This document shows, piece after piece, positions 54,529 to 64,000 of a stretch of 64,000 bases of DNA. The stretch covers positions 89,032,980-89,096,979 of the forward strand of contig NC_037673.1 of NCBI RefSeq assembly GCF_003255815.1, read 5' to 3'. Under the pieces are notes generated by a model that worked only from the letters and a program-made list of their open reading frames with translations, had not been told where the DNA came from and ran no database searches. The translations under genes were made by a program, and so were the position numbers. Source of the DNA: Theropithecus gelada. Taxonomy: Eukaryota; Chordata; Mammalia; Primates; Cercopithecidae. Positions within the stretch are counted from its first letter, which is position 1. Every line of letters starts with the position of its first letter.

Positions 54529-54725
54529 CAGTGAACCCATATTGCTTTGACAGTTGCACTCATCTAGAAATAATGCAAAACGCTATTTAGATGTACATAT
54601 CACGACCCTGTGCTCTGGGAAGAAAACAATCTAATGAGGGGCTGGGAGTCTGCTCGACGACACAAGCAGTGAGGAGGGTGCGGGTGCGTGCGCCAGGGCG
54701 GCCTCCCCAGTCGCGCTCGCTCCTC

Positions 54726-54868
54726 TTACAGCTCTTCGTGCTTGATGCGGTGCGAGCGGCGTGTCACAGCCGGCTTCAGGGAGCTGATCTTGGCTTCTGA
54801 GGCTTCGGTAAAGAATTTGAAAATAGACGGGAAGCTCTTCCAGGAAGTTAGCTCGTGACGGTCGGTGC
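54726..54868 (-). CDS. ARB2A: ARB2A (FAM172A) terminal coding exon, C-terminus ending KHEEL
   Basis: On the minus strand an acceptor (TTCTTTGCAG, just above 54868) is followed by 143 coding bases. Two bases complete a Gly codon, then 46 residues run from TDRHELTSWKSFPSIF to RRSHRIKHEEL and the stop TAA (54728-54726). This matches the end of human FAM172A as I know it, including the C-terminal KHEEL, a KDEL-like ER-retrieval-type motif. The protein belongs to the Arb2 family, named for the fission-yeast Argonaute-chaperone subunit. The mammalian protein has been linked to AGO2, chromatin and alternative splicing, and to CHARGE-like phenotypes. Only this exon lies in the window; upstream exons would be beyond 64 kb. 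It is transcribed toward NR2F1. Confidence 0.93.
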
Positions 54869-57303
54869 CTGCAAAGAACCACACATTCGGTTACCAGGTG
54901 GCCCCGCGGTGCCGGGCGCGGTGAGGGCGGCGAGGGCCAGGCCTAGCTCGGGCTCGCTACCACCCCGCCCAGTCCCTCCCGCCCACCCCAGCCGCCCGCG
55001 CCCCGCCTCTCAGTCTGGGCCCCGCCTCTCAGCCAGGGCCCCGCCCCCTCGGGGGCGCGCGCCGCCGCCTCTCAGGGCACACCTGGGGCTGCAGGGTCAC
55101 TTGTCCCCCCGGCTCAGAGGAACTCAGACTTAGCTATCTGCGGCATCGGGGCGTCTCCGGCCTAAGTCTCCATCCCTCTCCTGACGCGGGGACGCGGCCC
55201 GCATCTGTCCCGGGGTCGCTCGAGGCGCGGCTGGACGCCCGAGGCCTCCGCCTCTCCGAGCCAATGGAAGCGTTGGGCGGGAAGGGCCACTCCCTCTCCC
55301 TCCAGGAAACCACCCACCTCCCCGAGACTCGGCGCGCGCGGGGATTGGTTTTCCCTGCGCGCGGGATCGGCTGCCATCCACCCCACAGCGCCTGTTTTCT
55401 TGCCTCCCAAGGGGGTTGGGGGCGGGGTGGGGAAGGATTTTTCTTGCCTCTCCCGGAAGCTGTGCTGTTAGACACGATTACCTCAGCTAGGTCACTGGGA
55501 CCAAATCATACGGGACGCTTAATGAAGGGCCACATTCAAAAGGGATTATGCCTTGAAGTGTCCTGGCGGGCGACATTTTTACAGATTTTAAGGGGCAAAT
55601 TTAGAACAGCTGAAAAAAAAGGTTTCAAAGCAGTGACTACTAAAAGAGCATCTAGGCCTCCCATTTTGTCAGGAGGAATTCAACTTAGAAAATGCAGGTT
55701 AGTTGTCAATTTATGGGGTTATTTTATTTTACTACAGCTTCTCTCTGTGGTTTCGATGTAAAACTAATGTACAGCATGTTTTCAAATAAAATCGAACTTC
55801 AGTTTAACACAGGCAGCAGATAACACGGATGCAGGCATAAGAACAGATGAGGAAATACATTTATCTATTTTTGACTCCCTGTGATGGCTTATGTAGCATT
55901 TTACGAGTGGCTTCATAAATGAGCACTTTTTAAAATTAAAAATTAATTACAAAGACTTCCACAGAGGAATAGCTTTTAAACAGTTGAAATCTCTTCCTAG
56001 ATCACGCAATTATGCAGAGAGATACCGCTTGGAAGTCTCCGGATTCAGGGCCTCAGTCTGATACTTTAACATTGTTAATGATAATTCTTTAGTCTGTAAT
56101 AGTAGGTCATTGCTATGGTTACTCTACAATGGTGCAACACTTTGCTTTCCCCTTCAGCTATTCGCTGAGACCTGGTAACCACATTTGTTGCCTAGCAACA
56201 GTTTTGTGACAGTATCACAATCTAGGAGTTACAACAATAAGGATGCAATGGCTGCTGTCGGCCAGAGAGCAGAAAGCTACAGTCTGTTCCTGACTTAGCT
56301 GTGGGAGCTGGCCCTACTAGAGAACCCCTCTCTCTCTATCAGTGCCCTCCCAAGGATTCTCTCTCTCCTCCTTTCCTCTGCAGATGGGCCTCATGAACCT
56401 GAATTTGAAACTAAGACCCAGTATTAAAGTCATATCCGCCAAAGCTACTGTATTCAGACTAAAAATGAGGTCATTTCTGTATTTGCTTACTCATTTTGGG
56501 CAAAATTCATTGTTACTCAATAGGAAGGTGGGATTGTCTCTATAGTGTTTGCAACCCTAGTTTCACTTCAGTAATAACTACACAGTTGCACTTATAATGG
56601 TAAGACATTTTACAATCAATTGTAATTCCTTTTGAAAGACCATTCTCAGATGCATACTACATGGCAACACCCACCCCCAAATACAATAAGCCAAAAAAAA
56701 AAAAAAAAAAAAAAGGTGTTAATTGTCTCTTTTCCTTCCCATTTCCCAAGCTTCCAGCCACATTTGGCATTTTCTCCATAGTGATCACACTTACACCTAC
56801 TAGTGTTACTAAGGCTAGGATCAATTTGTAAGCTTTCTCAGGGAATTCCCCTCATAATTCCTCCCACCCCTTGAAACCAATTCAATCTATGAATCTAGAG
56901 GGACCTAAGGAGTCAACGGTCTGAAGCAATTTTAACTCCTTTATTTCTTCTTTACTAGTGACAATCCTTCTGAAGGATGAACAGATTTCCCTGGTGATAA
57001 AATCACTACAAAAGCTTTTTAGTTTTAGCTTTTGATGACTCTCTGCTTGATTAGTCCTGGACTGAAAAGACCAGAGTCCCTGAGATAACTGAATACTTGT
57101 ACTGGCTCTCAACATTTACTCTTGTAATTTAAAAGTATAAATAATAAGAATGTGTGCTTCTATCAGAGGAAGGGAAATTGCTAGGAGTAAAGGTAATAAT
57201 GTAGGTTAGCAACTGAATTACAGAGAATGGGGTGGAAGGGAGAGAATTCTCCCTAAACTAAGGAATGATAACATGAATATGTAATATAAAAATGTGTTTT
57301 CTA

Positions 57304-58012
57304 GGAACACTTTTACACTGTTGGTGGGATTGTAAACTAGTTCAACCATTATGGAAAACAGTATGGAGATTCCTCAAGGATCTAGAACTAGAAGTACCAT
57401 TTGACCCAGCCATCCCATTACTGGGTATATACCCAAAGGATTATAAATCATGCTGCTATAAAGACACATGCACACGTATGTTTATTGCGGCACTATTCAC
57501 AATAGCAAAGACTTGGAATCAACCCAAATGTCCATCAGTGACAGACTGGATTAGGAAAATGTGGCACATATACACCATGGAATACTATGCAGCCATCAAA
57601 AAGGATGAGTTTGTGTCCTTTGTAGGGACATGGATGCAGCTGGAAACCATCATTCTCAGCAAACTATCACAAGAACAGAAAACCAAACACCGCATGCTCT
57701 CACTCATAGGTGGGAACTGAACAATGAGATCACTTGGACTCAGGAAGGGGAACATCACACACCGGGGCCTATTATGGGGAGCGGGTAGGGGGGAGGGATT
57801 GCATTGGGAGTTATACCTGATGTAAATGACGAGTTGATGGGTGCTGACGAGTTGATGGGTACAGCACACCAACATGGCACAAGTATACATATGTAACAAA
57901 CCTGCACGTTATGCACATGTACCCTAGAACTTAAAGTATAATAATAATAAAAAAAAGAATGTATTGAAGGAAATCTTAAAATAGTAAAAAAAAAAATAAT
58001 AATAAAATAAAA
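57304..58012 (+). mobile_element. 5'-truncated L1 (L1PA-type) 3' end with probable 3' transduction
   Basis: The + strand encodes the C-terminus of L1 ORF2 (about 57295-57720, with motifs PFDPAIPLLGIYPKDYKS and WHIYTMEYYAAIKKDEF). Then come the L1 3' UTR with its G-rich stretch (57777-57798) and a first A-rich tail ending near 57956. 28 non-L1 bases (57957-57984) and a second A-rich tail follow. The whole is flanked by an 18-base target-site duplication (57286-57303 and 58013-58030, one mismatch). The element is antisense to ARB2A and a dead, truncated copy. An 18-base tandem duplication lies inside its 3' UTR (57828-57863). Confidence 0.85.
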
Positions 58013-58791
58013 ATAAAAATATGTTTTCTAAATTTTTGGAAGTAGATTTTTAATGATACTTAAAATATCATTTGGAGGTTGAATAATTGCATGTCTATCT
58101 GGGACTGCATATATACATTTCAAGAATATGTTTGGAGACCATTTTCAAAAATTTAGTTCTGAAGTTCAGTGAAAATATTTACAGGTGAATATGAAACTCT
58201 ATCCATGACAGTGTTCAATGAATGGAAACTTTTGAGAGCAGGTTTCTAGTACTTAAAAAATACATCACTTTAGGGGACATTAAGTGGGGTGTCTTTTATT
58301 CCATCAGTACAGAAACACTAGACCATTACATTATTTGTTCATAAAAGGATATAAAAGGTGGAAGTTTAGGTCAATCAAAAAAGCAGTCATTTATTAATAA
58401 AATGCAATGATGTAGAAGTCACAGGGAGACTAGTTTATTTAGCACTAGCCTTGTTATTTGAAGGAGATAAACATGGTTTTATGGTCAAGGTCTAGTCTTT
58501 TCACTACCACCACTTTATTCTTATCAAGTCTCCAGTTTTCAAACCCATATTTTCCTAATTTAGACAGGTTCACAAAATATAAGGAGTAAAAGGTTTTTCC
58601 ACATTAAATATCTGCCAACTTCTCAAGGAATGATTTTGTTATCATTTTGTAGTGGCAGGCTTGGTCTAACTGGATAATTCACCTATGGAGTGAATTCAGT
58701 TTCCTAGTCTATAATATCAATTCAGTATAAAAGTAAAATGTAAAGGATCACAGCGCTTCATTACAAAAAAATACCTTTGCTCAGTTTCAAT

Positions 58792-59009
58792 CAGTGGTTC
58801 TTAATGGAGATGACAATGGCCTCTGGAGGCATTTTGGAAATTTGCAGGGATATTTTTGGTGGTCAAGACGATTGGAAGGTGTGATTGGCATTTATTGGGA
58901 GAAGGTCAGGGATAGTGGATATCCTGTAATTTGCAAGGCAGTATAGAATTGTTCTGCATCCCACATGATTTTCAAATGTTCAGCAGCTATTCATGTAGTT
59001 GAAAACCTG
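58792..59009 (+). mobile_element. MER20 (hAT-Charlie non-autonomous DNA transposon)
   Basis: The 218-base segment starts CAGTGGTTCTTAATGG and ends GAAAACCTG. It carries the internal landmarks of MER20 (GGCATTTTGG, ATTTTTGGTGGTCA, AGGTCAGGGATAGTGGATATCCT, TTCTGCATCCCACA), close to the family's usual ~219 bases. The flanking 8-mers are only partly alike, as expected for an old insertion. Confidence 0.75.
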
Positions 59010-61586
59010 TTTATAATTATATGGATTAGAATTTAAATATGTTTTACAGATAATCTTAAAATACTTTTTGCATGATTTTAATATATACTGAATTTTCCAA
59101 GAATACCACTACCATGTAAATTGAAAGGGTTGTGCATTTTGTTTTTCAGAGTCTTGCCAAGAGTGGTTTACCCTATGAAAAAAATATCATAACTGATGGC
59201 ACCATGCCCATGGTACTGGAGTTGCCAATAAGCATACCTGTATCAGCCTGCACTTCAGCTGTCAAATTCATGATGATTCCATGCATAGGACCAAGTATCT
59301 GACTACTTTATTATGTCTTCTCATATAGATTTGCCTGAGCACTTTAAATATTGAAATCCATATTATTTTTATTATGAATTACATTTATTCCTTCTATATG
59401 TTAACTAGAGCATTACAAAGATTTAATAATCTTATAAGTAGGTAGATTATATTATCTATTGAATTTATTTCAGGACAGTAAAAGCACTGCATAATATTTC
59501 TTATAATAGGAGGTAATCAAAGGTCAGCTTAAATAAAAATGAATGGTTAATTCTTTCTTACTATATTAGAGATTAATTCTTCCAATAATCTGAACCCTAC
59601 TCTAGCTATCTCTTTTATCCTTGTACAGAGCAGAAAATACCTATTTTTCATTTTTCTTATATTTCTTCCACAAATGCCATTTGTCAATGATGTTATTCAT
59701 TGTGAAATGACTAAAAGGCCAGGGATCTTCCAATGAAAATACTACCCTGAATATCCTTGACTTATCACTTGTTTTAAAAAATGAACTGTAGCAAATTTTA
59801 AAGGAGTAAAAATAGAAAGTGGTGAAAAGGATTAGAAACTTTAAGAATCAAGAACGAGACTAGAAATCATATGAGAAAGATCAAATTGCTAAAACGTGTC
59901 ATTGGTTTTCCCAAAAGACTACATATTTAAGAAAAAGTGCCTTGTAATAGAACTGACAAAGAGGGAGGCTATATTCGTGTAATAGCATTTAGAAAAAATG
60001 GTTAAAAACAACACTGAGAGTGGAATAGCAAAGAATAGGACAAGAGAGATGAAAACATTACTGTATCTTCTGTCTTATCTATTCCTCTTACTTTTGCCTG
60101 TGAATGACTCTGATTCAGTGTTTCTTATACATCAACCCTGCCCACACTCCTCTTTACTTGATCTTAGTGTTTACAAGTATTTTTGTGGGGGCAGGGGCAA
60201 AAAGTATATCAAAATATGCTACTGAGTTGGCAGCCAAAATCCTGATGTTTACTTTAGCAGATGTATATTATTTGAAGCTGTATGTCATTTTATGCAGTAG
60301 ATGTGTTAAAGTTACATGGGAATATAAGGCCTGTTAATGAAGTCTATTTTTAAATGAAGACATGGATTATTTACCTTTTCAATGAATCCCTTAATAAAGT
60401 GAATACTTTTCTGGTAAAGCAAATAATCATTCTTCAAATGATATCACACACACACACATGCACACACACATACTAATCAGATTTGCCAGAGATAAGGTTT
60501 ACTGGTAAACAGTAAACAGACTGAAGAACAATCTGAGTGTAGAGTAACTTATCACCAAAAAGATAATTTAGAAGAATTTCTTCATCTGCCATTCACTCTT
60601 ATAATTATTGTTACTCACTTTATCTTACATGGATAGACCAAAACGTCATGGAATACAGGCATACCTTGAAGATATTGTGGGTTTGGTTACAGACCACCCC
60701 AACAGAGTGAACAGTGTAATTAGGTGAATCACACATTTTTTGGTTTCACAGTGGATATAAAAGTTATGCTTACACTATGCTTCAGTCTACTAAGTGTGCA
60801 AAAGCATTATGTCTAAAAAGACATTGTATGTACCTTAATTAAAACATGCTTAATTGCTAAAAATGCTAATAATCATCTGAGTTTTTAGCAAGTTGCAATT
60901 ATTTTTGTGGTGGAGGGTCTTGCCTCCATGTTGATGGCTGCTGACTGATCAGAGTGGTGATTGCTAAAGATCAAGGTGGTTGTGGTAATTTCTTAAAATA
61001 AGATAATTACGTAGTTTGCTGCATTGATTGACCCTTCCTTTCCTGAAAGATTTCTCTGTAGCATGTAATGTTGTTTGACAGCATTTTACCCACAGTAGAA
61101 CTTTCAAAATTGGAGTCAATCCTTTCAAACCTTGCCACTGTTTTATCAACTAAGTTTATGCAATATTCAAAATTCTTTGTTGTCATTTCAACAATGTTTA
61201 CAGCACCTTCACCAGGAGTACATTCCATCTCAAGAAACCACATTCTTTGCTCGTCCATAAGAAATAACTCCTCATCTCTTAATGTTTGATCATGAGATTG
61301 CAGCAATTCAGCCACATCTTCAGACTCCACTTCTAATTCTGGTTCTTTTGCTATTTCTGCCACATCTGCAGTTTACTTCGTTTACTGAATCTTGAATCCC
61401 TCAAAGAGGTTCATCCATGAATGCTGGAATCAACTTCTTCCAAACTTTTGTTCTTATTGATATTCTCACCTCCTCCCATGAATCACAAACGTTCTTAATG
61501 GAAGCTAGAACAGTGAATCTTTTCCAGAAAGCTCTCAATTGATCAGAGGAATCACTATCTCTGGCAGCTATAGCCTCACAAAATGT

Positions 61587-61880
61587 TTTTTTTTTTTTTT
61601 TTGAGACGGAGTCTCGCTGTGTCACCTATTGCTGGAGTGCAGTGGCGCAAATTCGGCTCGCTGCAACGTCCACCTTCCAGGTTCAAGCCATTCTCCTGCC
61701 TCAGCCTCCGGAGTAGCTGGGATTATAGGCACGTACCACCATGCCCAGCTAATTTTTGTGTTTTTAGAGACAGGGTTTCACCATGTTGGTCAGACTGGTC
61801 TTGAACTCCTGACCTTGTGCTCTGCCCACCTTGGTTTCCCAAAGTGCTGGGATTATAGGCATAAGCCACCACGCACGGCC
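61587..61880 (-). mobile_element. AluS-type SINE inserted in Tigger1
   Basis: Reverse-orientation Alu. It has a poly-T start, GAGACGGAGTCTCGCTGTGT, the left and right monomers with a central T-rich linker, and ends CACGGCC. The target duplication CACAAAATGT occurs at 61577-61586 and 61880-61889. The subfamily is judged S-like from diagnostic positions read by eye. Confidence 0.93.
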
Positions 61881-62184
61881 ACAAAATGTATTTCTTAAAT
61901 AATGAGACTTGAAAGTTGAAACTACTCCTTGGTCCATAGGCTGCAGAATGAATGTTGTGTTAGCAGGAATGAAAACAACATGAATTTTCTTGTACATCTC
62001 CATCAGAACTCTTGGGTAACCAAGTGTACTGTCAAGGAGTGATATGGAAGGATTCTTTTTTTTCTGAGCAGTAGGTTTCAACAGTGGGCTTACAATATTC
62101 ATTAACCTATGCTGTAAACAAATGTGCTGTCATCCAGACTCTGTTGTTCCACTTACAGAGGGCAGGCATAGTAGATGTAGCATA

Positions 62185-62481
62185 TTTTTTTTTTTTTTTT
62201 TGAGACGGAGCCTTGCTCTGTCGCCCAGGCTGGAGTGCAATGGTACAGTCTTGGCTCACTGCAACCTCCACCTCCTGAATTCAAGTGATTCTCCTGCCTC
62301 AGCCTCCCGAGCAGCTGGGACTACAGGCACGTGCCACCACGCCTGGCTAATTTTTGTATTTTTAGTAGAGACAGGGTTTCACCATGTTGACCAAGATGGT
62401 CTCGATCTCTTGACTTCATGATCTGCCCACCTTGGCCTCCCAAAGTGCTGGGATTACAGATGTGAGCCACAGCACCCGGCC
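62185..62481 (-). mobile_element. AluS (Sc-like) SINE inserted in Tigger1
   Basis: Reverse-orientation full-length Alu. It runs from poly-T through GAGACGGAGCCTTGCTCTGT to the terminal CACCCGGCC. The duplication TGTAGCATA flanks it (62176-62184 and 62484-62492). The CCATGTTGACCAAGATGGTCTCGATCTC stretch is closer to Sc/Y-like than to Sx-like sequences. Confidence 0.93.
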
Positions 62482-64000
62482 ATTGTAGCATAATTTTTAA
62501 GGCCCTAGGATTTTTAAAGTGGTAAATCAGTATTGGCTTCAACTTAAAGTCATCAGCTTCATTAGCCCCTAACAAGAGAGTTACCCTCTCTTTGTCCTTT
62601 GAAGCTTTGAAGCCAGGCATTGACTTATCCTCTCTAGCTGTGAGAGTCCTAGATGGCATCTTCTTCCAATAGATGACTGTTTCATCTACATTGAAAATCT
62701 GTTGTTTAGTGCAGCCACCTTCATCAATGGTCTTAGCTAGATCTTCTGGATAACTTGCTATAGCTTATACAGCAGTACTTGCTGCTTCACCTTGCGCTTT
62801 TATGTTCTGGAGATGGCTTCTTTCCTTAAATCTCATGAACCAACCTCTTCTAGCTTTCAACTTTTCTTCTGCAGTTTCCTCATCTCTCTCAGCCTTCACA
62901 GAATTAAAGAAAGTTAGGGTCTTGCTCTGGATTAAGCTTTGGCCTAATGGAATGTTATGGCTTGTTTGATCTATCCAGACTACTCAAACTTTCTGCAGAT
63001 CAGCAATAAGATTATTTTGCTTTCTTATCATTCATGTGTTCACTGGAGTAGCACTTTTAATTTCCTTCAAAAACTTTTTCATTGTATTCACAACTTGGCC
63101 AACTGTTTTGCAAGAGGCCTAGCTTTCAGCCTGTCTTGGCTTCTGACACGCCTTCTTCACTAAGCTTAATCATTTTGATCTTTAGATGGGAAGTACAGAG
63201 ATGTGAGACTCTTCCTTTCACCTGAACACTTAGAGGCCATTGTAGGGTTATTAATTGGCCTAATTTCAATATTGTGTCTCATGGAATAGGGAGGCCTGAG
63301 GAGAGGGTAAGAGACAGCGGAGTGGCCAGTCCAGGAGTAGTCAGAGTATACACTACAATTATCAATTAACTTTGCCCTCTACTATGGGCATGATTCTTAG
63401 TGCCCCCAAATAGTTATAATATTAACATCAAAGATCACATAATCATATCAGATATAAAAATAAAGAAAAGGTCTGAATAGTGCTAGAATTCAAAAAAATG
63501 TGACATAGAGACACAAAGTGAGCACATGCTGATTTTTTTTTTTGAAAGGGCGGTAACAGGCTTGCTTGACACAGGATTGCTGTAAATCTTCAATTTGTAA
63601 AAAAATGCAGTATCTGCAGGGTGATAAAGTGAAGCTCCATAAAAGAAGGTATGCCTGTAATTTTAACAATCTACACATAATTTACATCCTAGGGTCTGGC
63701 TTAGAATAGGGAATATCAATTGTTCACCTTTGAATATGAAAGATCATTTTTTGTGTCTTTGTTCCAGGGAGAAAAAACACAAACATGTGCCCTTACCCTC
63801 TCACCCTGCCCCCCACAAAAGAATACATTTTTAAAGAAAAAGGTAATGAATAAACTTTGTAAATTACCATGATAAGGAGGCAGGAAACTAGAAAGATATG
63901 AAACACATTAATATTAACAGGATAATATGTCTATGATATTTTCAAAATGACAAGGCTTGATTTTAAAAATTGATCTTTAACAAAAGAAAGAAGTATGGGC

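Larger units (their letters stand above)
51545..54725 (-). other. ARB2A: ARB2A (FAM172A) 3' UTR, end inferred
   Basis: On the minus strand the region beyond the ARB2A stop is first GC-rich (54330-54560, containing the miR-2277 hairpin) and then AT-rich without coding signal. Minus-strand AATAAA hexamers (TTTATT on +) occur at 51562-51567 and 51541-51546. The NR2F1-to-FAM172A spacing I recall for human also places the 3' end near 51.5 kb. Earlier hexamers could be used too, so the extent is tentative. Confidence 0.4.
54340..55450. promoter_or_regulatory. CpG island over the last ARB2A exon
   Basis: CpG density is high at 54355-54530 and again at 54895-55400, bracketing the terminal coding exon. 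GGGCGG/CCGCCC boxes and a CCAAT-type box (about 55260) occur. An island at the 3' end of a gene is unusual and may mark a promoter for a transcript on the + strand or a primary-microRNA promoter. Confidence 0.45.
61007..62660 (-). pseudogene. Broken Tigger1 transposase
   Basis: Remnant of a pogo/CENP-B-type DDE transposase, readable in several disjoint minus-strand frames from about 62660 down to 61007. It is interrupted by AluS insertions at 62185-62481 and 61587-61880 and by point stops. The FIPANTTFILQPMDQGV stretch (about 61985-61935) is the conserved catalytic-core end of the domain. No intact product is possible. Confidence 0.85.
60656..63657 (-). mobile_element. Near full-length Tigger1 (TcMar-Tigger) DNA transposon
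   Basis: The ends are matching terminal inverted repeats: CAGGCATACCTTG at 60656 and the reverse form ending GGTATGCCTG at 63657. They are flanked by TA duplications (60654-60655 and 63658-63659). Removing two Alu insertions leaves about 2.4 kb, the family's full length. The transposase lies on the minus strand in fragments: 62640-62490 (MPSRT...MPGFKASKD, ...LLLGANEADDFKLKPILIYH), 62060-61890 (...MEMYKKIHVVFIPANTT, ILQPMDQGVVSTFKSHYLRNTF), 61580-61400 and 61363-61007 (...DEQRMWFLEMECTPGEGAVNIVEMTTK). Stops, frameshifts and the Alus make it inactive. Confidence 0.9.
54869..64000 (-). other. ARB2A: ARB2A (FAM172A) last intron, partial
   Basis: From the acceptor above the terminal exon to the window edge I find no second ARB2A exon, so the last intron exceeds 9.1 kb. 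It contains the rest of the CpG island, AT-rich unique sequence, an L1 3' fragment, a MER20, and a Tigger1 interrupted by two Alus. Confidence 0.7.

Noticed and set aside
57292..57720. 142-codon frame as a host gene
   Set aside because: It is the C-terminal part of L1 ORF2 in a truncated retroelement.

Overview
This is vertebrate, specifically simian-primate, chromosomal DNA. It has GT-AG introns, CpG islands, long AT-rich non-coding stretches, two AluS-type SINEs, a primate-type L1 3' end, a near full-length Tigger1 DNA transposon and a MER20. The stretch of 354 Ns beside low-complexity sequence indicates a draft assembly. The species cannot be settled by reading alone. The gene content matches human 5q15.

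The central gene is NR2F1 (COUP-TFI) on the + strand. It has a TATA/CArG-type promoter around 16.47-16.69 kb, a long GC-rich 5' UTR with five short upstream ORFs, and three coding exons (18505-18967, 21409-21936, 27052-27332). Joined, these give 423 residues with an intact two-zinc-finger DNA-binding domain and ligand-binding domain. The poly(A) signal is at 28093. Upstream (1-16 kb) lies non-coding DNA with several GC-rich islands (about 4.25-5.1, 5.8-6.4, 12.75-14.35 and 14.9-15.35 kb) and likely conserved enhancers. In human this side holds the antisense lncRNA NR2F1-AS1; I could not place its exons.

From 28 to 51 kb is a gene-poor regulatory landscape with candidate conserved elements (31.8, 35.3-35.9 and 41.9 kb), a CpG-rich island at 37.5-38.0 kb, and the assembly gap.

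The right end holds the last exon of ARB2A (FAM172A) on the minus strand (54726-54868, ending KHEEL). It is convergent with NR2F1, and its inferred 3' UTR contains a hairpin that matches microRNA miR-2277. The rest, to 64 kb, is an ARB2A intron with an L1 that appears to carry a 3' transduction, a MER20, and a Tigger1 interrupted by two Alus.

The most interesting regulatory observations are: a near-perfect copy of the classic COUP element just upstream of the NR2F1 TATA box; a perfect palindromic nuclear-receptor site in NR2F1 intron 2; a phase-compatible candidate alternative first exon in intron 1 that would give a receptor without its DNA-binding domain; and the miR-2277 locus. I see no CRISPR, operon, prophage or other microbial system.
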